64,000 bases of DNA from Hemicentrotus pulcherrimus (lineage: Eukaryota; Echinodermata; Echinoidea; Camarodonta; Strongylocentrotidae). Positions within the stretch are counted from its first letter, which is position 1. Each line of letters starts with the position of its first letter. Shown piece by piece: positions 49,118 through 59,700 of the stretch. The notes under the pieces were generated by a model. That model worked only from the letters and a program-made list of their open reading frames with translations. It ran no database searches and was not told the DNA's origin. The position numbers were made by a program, and so were the translations under genes. Location: positions 27,768 to 91,767 of the forward strand of contig BEXV01000677.1 of the NCBI GenBank assembly GCA_003118195.1. Reading direction: 5' to 3'.

Positions 49118-52100
49118 TTATGAAGAAGAACCTAACATGTTAAATACCAAGCGGACATCCCTGATTAACATCGCTTCGACGTATGTCTTTAAGGCTTCAA
49201 TGATCTCAAAAAGGAACTCGCCCAAGGCCGGCAAGTCCAAATGGGAGTTATTTGAAGGCGGTTGAGTAGATGATAACGATGGGAAGGATGTTGATGTCGG
49301 CGTAGAGGTCAAAGTTGGCAATGATGATTGTAGGATTTCGACCTGTGTATAAAGAAAATTAATTTAAAGACTAGACTTATAATGAATATGTTTAATTCGA
49401 TTCCTTCCCCCCCCCCCTCCATTTATTGATGTTCATTTCCAACAAAATACATGTATCATAATACAAAAGTACTGGGCAAAATTTATACAAACCATTATTA
49501 CATTTGAAACAAAGACAACATCGATACAGTGCATTATTTTCTTAGAAGAAATCACAGGTTAGCTTCTGTATACTTCGAAATTAGAGGCCAGGCTCAAGAC
49601 CGACCATAACTTTATAGAACGATAAATGTAAACCATTTCATCCAGGACTGTAGATATCGCCGTAATTCTTTAAAATGAAAGTAGAACAATTCGTCTCCTC
49701 TGAATTTTTCTCCCCATTTCCTTTACACTACAACATTAATTGTGTTTCTTTATTTTGTTACATTATAAAAAGCTTCGTAGATACAATCTGCGCATGAACA
49801 GAAACTTTGCATTTGTACAACATATGAAAACCCACTGAGACAAAATGCTGGATACATGCTCATAAAGTTTTGTTATCAATATCTGTTTAAGCTCAAGTGC
49901 ATTTCAGGGTATACAGGTTGAAGTATTATTTTCAAGAGGGGAATACAAAAGCCATTCACTGAGCACATTCTACATGATCAGTCTAGAATGTGCATAGTGG
50001 ATCTCCCCATGTTAAGGCCCGGTCACACAGAGGGGACGCATGCGGGACGCACGGCCGGCGCATGGAATATTTCCAATTTTGGCCAGTGCGTTGTCGTTCG
50101 CTAGGCGTGCGTCATTACTCGTTACTCGTTCGTCGAGCGCGCTGGACCAACGCTGGACCAGCGCTATGCATTCGTCGTTATTCGCTGTGTGCGTCGGGAT
50201 TTTTTGAGCAAGCTCAAAAGTGTGCGCGGAGCTCGACGCATGAATGTACACGCCAAAGGCACGCCAGACGTGCGTTGAACGCGCTAGACCAGCGCCAGAC
50301 ATACGCGGGGCACACGCCCTGTATACGCACAGCGCGCTAGCTACACGCTGCGCATTTTATGTCAGCTCGATAGCTTTTCCAAAATCATGACAAAAGTTAG
50401 GCACACGGCCTTTTCCGATTTCCAATGCGCTGACCGTGCGTCGTAGAACGGGGTGCATGCGTGGACCATTCGTCCAGCGCGCTAGCAACACGCTGTGCAT
50501 TCGTGGAAGTTATTATCATGTGCGCTCTGGGTACGGTCTGTATGCGTACTGTATGCGCCCTGTATGCGCTCAGCGCGCTAGCAACACGCTATGCATTTGG
50601 TGTCAAAAGTTGGGCGCATGACAACGCACTGGACAAAATTGCAAATTTCCTATGCGCTGGCCGTGCGTTCCTCATGCGTCCTCCCTGTGTGACCGGGCCT
50701 TTAAATAGATCGATGGAAATTTAGGGTCATGTGTGCCATGTGCTAATTACGATTCTCACCTCCCTGATCTGTAACAGTACTTACATTAAATGGCATTCCA
50801 TAAAGTCATGAACTTTGAACAGTTCAATTGAAAATTAATTAATCCGTCGCTCACTTTCCCTTTTTTTTAAAGCTCATCTTGAGGTCTGGTATGGAAGTCG
50901 TATTTTGAGAGAAAATTGTTATGATTTATTCTGGACTGTTTATCCTGAAGTTGATTGGTTGTTCGAACCAGTGAAACAAAAACAAACGAGCAAGAACTTA
51001 CTGGGCATTATCTTCGATAAAAAAAACACGTCTCCCATTTGCACATAGTGACCAGCACAAGGTGTCGGGCCTACTTACCAGGATTTCCTTATTAGAACAG
51101 CATTATTTGGAATTTGGAATTTGGAATGGAATGTAATAGTGGTGGTTATTTTACCTGATTGCTCAGAAAGCATAAATGCTTTTAAGTAAGCAACCAGACG
51201 GCCGACGGCTTTAGGTCCTCTCCGAGGGACCTGGTAATGAGGAACAATGCCTTACCAAAGGGCACTAGCGCATCGCCTTGGTTTCGAACCCGGGTCACAG
51301 GATTACGAAACGAATGCTCTACCGACTTTGCTATCGTGCCTCTTATATCTTTCTAGTATGCTCATTACTCAGCCACTATACATTTTCTACGAAAATTGTT
51401 TTGCAAATGTCCTTTATTTGTAATCTTGAACAATCAGTTTAAGTTTCGTTGGATTCTGAGAGAATTTACTTTCTATATTTACCAGAATTCAAGTTTATCT
51501 TTATCCGCAAGGCCACTTTCGAAAATAATGAGCCTTGGGTTTCCCAAGTTCTTCTTCTCTATAGGGATAGAAATCACTCACGCATTGAAAAAGCCAGTAG
51601 GCGACATCGAGTATATGTGTCTTCACGTCTTGGATTTTTCCTGTCAATGTGACGTTATATGACACATTTCGCTCGTTTTCTAGGACTGTGTCCAATAGGC
51701 GGGCGTAGGTTTTTAGGGAGCACTCGTGTTGCCGAAGAGCGGCTGCATATTCCTGTGTTTTGGTAAAGTAAAGAAGAGGCTTAATAGAATTTAGTATCAA
51801 TCTGGCCTTGAGATAAAGTACAGAAATATATGTATATATAAACACACACACACAGTTACGTACATAAATCTTATTAGATACATATGCTTATGGATGATGA
51901 TATATGGAGATATAACGATTTTACACAGCCCCCCCCCCCCCAAGTAAAAAATAGAAAATAATGATTAATATGCCTTTTCTCTGCCTTCCTTTTTTGTTGT
52001 TGTTACAATAACTTAAATTGTTCCAAAAGCTCTCTCCCTGTGAAAGCTGTTGTATTATTGTATTACAAAATTAAATTTGCTCCTAATAAACTAAATTTAG

Positions 52101-54946
52101 AAAAACAATTTTCTGAGCTTAAAACTCATAATAAATCCCCACAAACAATGAGACGTTAAAAGCAGTACAAACAAAGCCGCACACCACAGAAATCAGAAGA
52201 AAAGAGAGAAAGAGTGAAAAAATGGAGACGCGAGAGCTCTACTCTCATCCCAGAAGTCCAACCCGCAGGAGACATGCACTTCCGTGTCAAACTCCCCTCA
52301 AACCCTCCACTAAAACCACAAATTAAGTGTCTTCATATCATATTCAATTAAACACAATTAAAAGAAACTTTTCATTTCTTCCGTTTCTTTTTTCATTAAA
52401 AAAAGCACATTTTATACATACATAATGACACAAGCAATTTTATATAGCAACCGTTTTAATGCAGGGAAGACGGTGTACTACTTCTTATAACAATGCATTA
52501 TAAATATGTAAAAATAAAAAGAAGAATAGAAAAAGAAAGGAAAAGAAGAGAGTGGGAAAAGGGAGTCGGAGTATTAAAAGCTGTTGCAAATTATGATAGT
52601 TAGCGTATACATTATGTGTACGTACTCTAATAACGATACTGGCAGAAATCAAGAGAAATAATGCTACTGGAAACATAAGGAAGTAAACATCCAGACAGGA
52701 TTAATACCAACGCAATGTTGATATTATTCTTGAATATGATGCAATGCTATTAACAAAAAAAAATTAAGATGATTTTCTGTGACGTTTTGTATTTCTTACC
52801 CTTTGAAGGATTAACGTCAACGAATTTTGTACTGTGCATGTATCCTTCACTATCTCTACAATCTCATTTTCCACTGATTGGTTCTTTGCTGGATGCCTAT
52901 CGCTCTCCTGTTGAAACAAATAGAACAGTACAGGTGTGTCGTTTTGTGTATGGTAAAAATAATTATACTTATTACTGCTGCTACTACTACTACTACTACT
53001 ACTAAAACTCCTACTACTACTACTACTATTGCTACTACTACTATTAATAATGATTATAATAATAATAATACTTATAATAATATTGATAATGATAATTATT
53101 ATAATAACAATGATAATAGATTAGCATTTAATATGTTAACAAATAATAATTCTAGTGAATCAAATTGAGTTGAATAAATTAATCATATAAGGGAAAAAGC
53201 AGTCAAATACTTGAATTGCTGAGAATTACACAATTTAATATATCAATTTCATGCCATGTTTGTATAAAAAGAATTCAAATGTATTCTTTTCCCATCTCAA
53301 ACAATTACTGTGATATAGAACAGTGCAAAACTTACGTATTCTAGCATTGTGTTAGAGACCGAACCCCTCAATAACAAGGCACGAATATAGGCAGAGTTGG
53401 CGAATTCCGTGCTTGTCTGTTCTGAGACAGTCGAGACTAGAGATGCGTTTGGAACAGGTATAGCAAGACTCACTCCAAAGGCGGCCGCTTTAAACAGACA
53501 GAAAATACGTGTAACAAGTAAAGTTGGAATAGGAAGTTTGCCATTATATTCGAAGTCATTAAGTAACCGCTAAAGGTTGTCCCCCGCTCGATCACACTTT
53601 CCTGCCGAATAGTCCCATTTACACATTTTTGTACAGGGTGCATGTGACCTTTACCATGACTGGGCTAATTTTAATGATAACTAATGCTCACGTGATCAAC
53701 CTTTCCATTTCCTCCAATCACAATGCAATCGCAGAACCAGAACTCAACTTTATCTTTTAAAAATTGCTTCAAAGTTGGAAGTCCATTATCTGCGATGGCT
53801 GTACAACAATCTGATTGGCAAACGTGAAACAACTAAAACACAAAATAGATCAAAGGCTATCGCACAAAGAGCTACTATTTTATTGATACTGATCCATTTT
53901 TGACCAATAAGAATACGCCTTCCTTCATGTCGCAACGGATTAACTTGTTTTTGATTGGCTGATTAAATTGGTATTACACTAATAATGATAACATAATTTT
54001 CATGAGCACTTTTCCAGAATTCGTTATGCTATGGTCGCCATACCCAAAAGTAGCCTGCTCGGCGGCTGAGCGGCGAGTTTTTAACCAATTCTGCCTGGCG
54101 GCTGCCCGGCCACCAAGCGGCGGCCGCTCAGGCACCGCTCGTTTTTATGGCATCGCTCGGTCGCCGCTGAAGTTTTAGCGCGGAGTTAAAATTTGGGCGG
54201 CGCCTGCTCACTTTTCACTTGCCGCCCAAAATACGCTCGGTGCCTGGGCGGTCGCCGCCCGGTCGCCGCCCGGCACCGACCTAATTGCTGAGCGTTGCCT
54301 AAATTCCAGCAGCGACCGAGCAGGCTACTGATCGGTCGGTCGCTGCTCAGATTTGTGACCATAGCATTATTACGTATTTTCAAACTTTAAAGGCAGTGAA
54401 ACAGACCCTCTGTGGATCTGAATGGGACAACTAGGCCTTTCAAGGAAAATATGAATAATTTAAGTAATTAATACATCGGCTAAAGAAATATTACACAAAT
54501 ATTTGTACTCCTTCCCAAACTGTAATAATAATGTACAGAAAAAAGCAATGTTGGTGATCATAATTAGAACAACAAGAAAAAGAAAAGAAATTGGTAAATA
54601 GAAAAGCAAGAGAAAAAGTTCTATCATGAAAGACATATTACTTTGATTGACTTGAAATTTCCAGAAGGAGGAAACCACTAAAATCGCTAAAATAGCGTAA
54701 GACAAACTCTTTAAAACAAAGGAATTTGGAGCTAAAATACGCTGTTAAAATTACAATGTATATGAATATCAGGCAAATAACCAGATCACAATGATTATCT
54801 ATTCATCCGACATAATAATAATGCACCTAATAAGAAGAAACATACATTACTGTATAACTATAGTAAGGCTGTATATTTAAACCGATAATTAGAAGCATCT
54901 AAATTAAAGACCTACCAGTAAGCGCCAATATTATCAATCGAAACAT
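49118..54946 (-). CDS. Candidate IL-6/G-CSF-like secreted helical cytokine, paralogue B (5 exons)
   Basis: Coding exons (minus strand): 54916-54946, 53336-53487, 52800-52907, 51582-51752, 49118-49342. Phases are 1-0-0-0 and the product is 228 residues. The signal peptide is MFRLIILALT followed by AAFGVSLA. Putative helix A is YIRALLLRGSVSNTMLEY. Exon 3 is 36 codons, as in paralogue A, with one Cys (KDTCTVQ). Exon 4 is 57 codons in both; 14 of 57 residues are identical, including Cys 11, LLDT and ER (HECSLKTYARLLDTVLENER). Exon 5 begins VEILQ, has a long Ser/Thr/Pro linker, then a C-terminal helix (FLFEIIEALKTYVEAMLIRD). All donors and acceptors are canonical. The pair is tandem, same strand, about 13 kb apart. 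The low identity at fixed exon lengths indicates an old or fast-evolving duplication under selection. A possible AATAAA lies about 770 bp past the stop (48342-48347). Confidence 0.72.
50014..50703. mobile_element. 690-bp foldback element with AAGGCCCGGTCACACAG ends
   Basis: The left end AAGGCCCGGTCACACAGAGG is complementary to the right end CTCCCTGTGTGACCGGGCCT. The arms continue as GACGCATGCGGGACGCACGG / CCGTGCGTTCCTCATGCGTC. The interior is GC-rich and consists of short degenerate words (GCGCTAGCAACACGCTGTGC, CGTGCGT, GCATGCG) in both orientations, unlike the AT-rich surroundings. Open frames inside it (up to 116 codons) are low-complexity by-products. It lies in the last intron of paralogue B. 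Confidence 0.92.
51134..51343 (-). mobile_element. tRNA-derived SINE, copy 2
   Basis: Same family and strand as 6925-7133. It shares TTAGGTCCTCTCCGAG, CCTTACCAAAGGGCACTAGC and GCATCGCCTTGGTTT on the plus strand, with a B box (GGTTCGAAACC on the minus strand). The two copies differ mainly in the anticodon-arm region. It sits between exons 4 and 5 of the second cytokine-like gene. Confidence 0.85.
52976..53110. repeat. Compound trinucleotide microsatellite (CTA)n-(TAA)n
   Basis: TACTACTAC runs change into AATAATAAT-like sequence over about 135 bp. It lies between exons 2 and 3 of paralogue B. Confidence 0.93.
54023..54371. mobile_element. GC-rich foldback element with TTATGCTATGGTC ends
   Basis: The left end TTATGCTATGGTCGCC pairs with the right end GTGACCATAGCATTA. 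Inside, GTAGCCTGCTCGGCGGCTG pairs with CAGCGACCGAGCAGGCTAC. The middle is built of GCCGCCCGGTCGCC-like words in both senses. It has the same build as 50014-50703 with different words. It lies in the first intron of paralogue B. Confidence 0.85.
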
Positions 54947-54996
54947 ATTGAATGAAATCTCCGTCAGATGTTGTCAAAATTCGATGTATTTTGTTG

Positions 54997-55109
54997 ATAT
55001 TCAGTCCAACTGACGGCTTTCTCTCGGTGTATGACAATAATCATGTGGAATCATCTTTATTTTATAGGAATTTATGGAACATACCCATTTTTTTAAAATC
55101 ATTGCGTAA
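54997..55109 (-). promoter_or_regulatory. Core promoter of paralogue B
   Basis: On the minus strand, in order: TTACGCAAT (55101-55109), C/EBP-like; a TATA box TATAAAAT at 55059-55066; and GTTGGACTGAATAT (54997-55010), matching the leader block of paralogue A at similar spacing. The ATG follows about 50 bp later. An imperfect palindrome (GCGGTATA ... TATACCGC, about 55117-55158) lies just upstream. Confidence 0.6.
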
Positions 55110-55159
55110 CGTTAAAGCGGTATAGGTAGACAAAACGCCTACGTTACGTATACCGCCGT

Positions 55160-55851
55160 GTATTCTTTCTTCCATCTCATTGGCCCACAAGAAAATTTCA
55201 CCTGTGTAATATCTTTTCTTGGAATAAAGCAAATTTAAAACAAAACATTGGATTTTTCAAGGATTCACGAAGACGAATTAGGTTATTTTCCCGTTTTTAT
55301 AGAGACATATCACATTTAGAAACATGTCAAAGGTATTGCAAAAAGAGCGAATGCAAAAGTATATAATATGCTCCGTTCTTTGCGGAAGTTTGGCCTTTCA
55401 CATGAAGATCTAATTACTTTTTCCATAGGCTATTATTCGCCCAATCCTTGAATATGCAACTCCAACTCCTTTTGTATGTCATTTTTATATTTCTTAATAT
55501 ATTATTAATTCACCAATCTGAGGATGTTATATTACACAGTTATTCAATGTATTATTTTATGACATGAAGTATACAAATACATATTTATATATTTCTAGTG
55601 TTCACCTTAATATTCATATCTTTTGCATTGTATCATTGTATTTTATCAGTATGTACGTAATCGTTGTCAAGAGCCCATTTTCAATTTTATCTATCTGTCC
55701 CCCTTCACCACCTCCCCCTCTCTCTCTCTCTCTCTCTCTCTCCTGGTTTCCCATCTCTCTGAATATTGTCATCTCTCTTTCCTTTTCAACTCAAATTATT
55801 AAATTGTAATATTGTATAAGTTTAATTGTATACAGTATACATGTACAAGCT
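55160..55851. other. Intergenic, (CT)n microsatellite only
   Basis: Spacer between paralogue B and the LINE tail. A perfect (CT)n run of about 12 units lies at 55718-55742. Nothing else is recognised. Confidence 0.6.
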
Positions 55852-58800
55852 CTTCAAGTTTCAAGTTTATTTAATTTCACTTTTATCAAAAATAACAAAT
55901 TTGAACATAATGAAAAATGGTAATTATTATAACTAAACATACAATATAGAAAACAAAATATACATGATGATAGTTATAACAGATAATACAATTCTATACA
56001 TCAATCAATAAAGTGGGGGATCTACTAAAAAGCAAAGCTTGTATCATGTAGGTCCCGGTTCATGGGTTTGTGTATAAATAAGGGTATTTAAATTAACATA
56101 GTTACAAAAGCATATGATTACACGAGGGCTATCTTTAAGTGAACATTTTACTGAAAATATCGTAGACAATTAAACAAAGGAAGAGTTCTGTGCTCTTCTC
56201 AGCATAAACGGATATATATATATATATATATGTATATACATTAAATAAAATGATCAGTTCTTAATTTAGTACAACTTGTGTGAAGAGAAAGAATGATAGC
56301 AAAGAAAACAATTCAGAAAAGAGAACAGGTACGTAAGGAAAGATGAATAACGAGAAGAAAAAAAGAAGAAGAAAGAAAGAAGAAAAAAAGCAATACGAAA
56401 AGAAATAAACATGGGACAAATGAGAACGTTGTGAACGAGGGGGAGGAAAAGAAAAAGGGGAGAGAGTTTATGTATCATGGTTGTCGTAGGTATTAAAAAA
56501 GAAATGCTTGAGTTTACGTTTAAACGTGTTAAGTGTGGGGGTTGATTTGAGAGCCGGGTTGAGTGAGTTCCAAAGTATGGGTCCAGTATAAATGAATGTT
56601 TTTTTGTGAAGTAACTATTCTTGTGCGCGAGGGGGGTGAAAATGATTCGAATGCCTAGTTGGGTAGTTATGAATTTCCTGGTTTTTGATAAACATTTCCG
56701 TTAATCTTACTGGTCGTTTATCTCGAGTTGATACATAAAATTAGCAAGGTTGTAGGAGTATAAATCATTTATTTTCAGGGTTTTGCTTTGGTGGAATAAC
56801 AGGTTGGTTGGAGCACGATATCTTTTGTTAAAAATTATTCTCATTGCTCTTTTTTTGCAAAAGGTGTATTTTATTTAGGTTAGATCTATTGGAGTTACCC
56901 CAGGCAAGAATACCATAGTTCAATATAGATAAAATCAAGAGTGCAATACAATGTATGAAGGGTCTTCCAGGGGGAAAAAAATGCTTCAGTTTATTAATAA
57001 TACCAATGTTTCTAATAAGATCTTTGCAGAGGTAATGAGCTTGTGTTTTCCATGACAGTTGATCGTCGATAATGACACCCAAAAATTTAGTTGAATTAAC
57101 CTTATTTATGGCCAGATCATTCATGATTATATTTCCTGGTATTGTATGAAGAGTATTACTGAAAAGCATTAAATTGGTTTTGTCTAGATTCAAAGAAAGT
57201 CTATTGGCTCTTATCCATTTAGTCATGTTGTTTAATTCAGTATTTACAATTTGTACTAGTTGATGTGGATCTTGATGAGAAAAGAATATATTTGAATCGT
57301 CTGAAAACAATATAAAAGTTAATATTTGCGATGATCTATAGAAGTCATTGACATAGATGATAAAGAGTAGTGGACCGAGGATCGAACCCTGTGGCACTCC
57401 ACAACTGACTTCTTTTTCCCAAGATTTATGGTTATGAATTATAACATATTGTTTTCTTTTTGTAAGATAACTCATGAACCACTCCAAGGCCTTCCCTCTA
57501 ATTCCATAATGGTATAATTTATGTAGAAGAATTGTGTGATCTATTGTATTCGAAGGCCTAGGAGAAGTCCAGGAATATACATATTGTGTCAGAACTGTCA
57601 TTATATGCTTTAGCTACTTTTCCGATAAGTGTTAAGAGTGCATGTGTTGTATTGTGTTTCTCTCTAAAACCATATTGCATGCTACTCAGAATATCGAAGT
57701 CATCAATGAATGTTATTAGTCTTTTATACATAATTTTTTCAAGTATCTTGGAAAAAGTTGTTAGGAGAGATATTGGACGGTAATTGCTGAGTTCGTTAGA
57801 ATCACCCTTTTTAAAAATAGGGATTACTTTGGCCGTTTTCATAGCGTCTGGCACTACCCCTGTTGATAGTGAAAAGTTAAATACATGTATTAGCGGAACA
57901 TTTATGTCGGGGAAAATGTTCTTCAGAAGAAAATTATTAATACCATCGAGTCCAGGACTTTTATGGTTTTTTAAACTATTTTGCAATGTCGCTTACTTCG
58001 ATCGGGTCGGTCGGGTATGAAAATAATGTGTTTTGATTAGGTTCCGGCAAGAAATCTGAATAGTGTTTATCTACGCTAGGAATCATTCGTGATAGTGAAT
58101 TGCCTCTGTTAAAAAATAGTCATTAAAAGACTCTATAATTACTTGCTTATCGTCTGTAATGTTACCATTTATCCTGATTGAGTGGACTTCTTTTTTATTT
58201 GTTTTCTTGTTAAGAACAAGATTAATAACTTTCCATGTGGCATTCAAGTCATATCTATTGGTATTTATTTGAGAATCAAAGTATTTTTGTTTTCATTCCT
58301 TAAAAGAGTAGTAAGAATGTTTTTATATTTTGTGTATTTTAATCGAGTTTGTGGAGATGGATTATGTTTATATTTGTAAAACAGGCTGTTTGTCTTGTTG
58401 ATACAGTTTATTAGAGATCTGGTGACCCATGGCGACCGTGGGGTCCTTTTGTAATTAGACTCATTAGGTGTTTGCTCTGGAATAACTGTAATCAGTCTCC
58501 TTTTTTTTATACGGGGTGATTGTACTGACTGAAAGGAATCCTAAATATGAGTAAAGATGGGAAAGTGATCAGTCATGTCTGACATTAGAATTCCAGCTAG
58601 TGGGTATGGGTGGATGTTTGTAAATATGTGATCTATTAGTGTTGCAGATGGATCTGTTATCCGGTTTGGTCTGGCAATAAGAGGAACAAAAGAATTGGAG
58701 AGTAATAAATCCAAGTAGTCATTAGTAAGATGTTTGTTGCGGTTAAGGTCAATATTAAGGTCACCCGTGAAAAAACAATGTTTGGAGTTAAATATAGGTT

Positions 58801-59700
58801 GATCCATTAAAGTCTGATAGTCTTCCAAAAGTCGTTAGAGTTAATGTTTGGTGGTCAATAAAATACACCGATTCTTATTCCTTTTTTTTTTTTCCGGGAG
58901 TTAATATTTCGATCAATAGGGATTCAGTCGTTGGTGACATAACATTAATTTCCGTGAGAATTTTGAATTTATATCTCTTGGAGATATACATGGCTACTCC
59001 TCCCCCTCTGGATTGTCTACTGTTTGTAATTAGGGTGAACCCGGGCAGTGTTAGGAGTTGGCATGGGTTTTCTGTTAACCAGGTTTCAGAGAGACATACG
59101 ACGGAAACATTATTACTAATTTTATCGAGTAAAATGTGAGGTTTTTAAAAAATTCTATTCAGGCTTCTGATGTTAAAGTGCATGGTAAAGAATCTATTTT
59201 TTAAAGTGTTCATTTCATCGACAAATTGGTTTTCGGTATAATATTGATCTGTTATGTTTGGTACATTATCATTTTCATTAAAATTGTATTCTAAACCGGG
59301 TTAGTTTCAATTGAAAAATGCAGCTATACATTATCATAATTGTGATTGTGTATGTCCGGGGCGTTGGTCTCATATTGTATAGTTGTAGTGAGTGATTGGA
59401 ATTCGATGTCGTTTAGCTCATTAAAAGGAAATTTATTTGAGTCAAGGCTCAAGTCATTGTCATCATCATCATGAAGCCCTACAGAGCAAATAGAGTCATT
59501 TTCGTCAACATGTACAAAAGGCATTATATCTGTTAATGAACTATCCATGGCTGATGATCGCGTAAATTGATAATGTATGCAAAAGTTTCGAAATGCGTGC
59601 AGAGTTCCGACAGGTGAACGAGAAAAAGTGAGAGATGCTAGAAAAGAGAGATAAAAATTAATGATGCAGTACAGTATGAATAATACGGACAAAATAAAAT
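55852..59700 (-). pseudogene. CR1/L2-like non-LTR retrotransposon, best-preserved copy
   Basis: Minus strand, about 3.8 kb. The start at about 59692-59324 is an acidic N-terminal ORF piece. The endonuclease C-terminal part at 58828-58541 has FTGDLNIDLNRN, SATLIDHIFTN and SDMTDHFPIF. Reverse transcriptase begins at 57986 (LKNHKSPGLDGINNFLLKNI, YRPISLLTTFSKILEKIMY). It continues at 57601-56828 with GVPQGSILGPLLFIIYVNDF and FSDDSNIF in place of the usual YADD/FADD box. A stop codon and a one-base insertion near 57555-57575 break the RT. The C-terminus (NYGILAWGNSN) and a 3' tail, AATAAACTTGAAACTTGAAG, end at about 55852. The open reading is otherwise long, so it died fairly recently. Confidence 0.88.
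56214..56232. repeat. (TA)n microsatellite
   Basis: A short perfect run of TA dinucleotides within the 3' part of the LINE. Confidence 0.85.

Noticed and set aside
49990..50724. Overlapping open frames of 87-116 codons on both strands
   Set aside because: They lie wholly inside the GC-rich foldback element, where degenerate repeats suppress stop codons.
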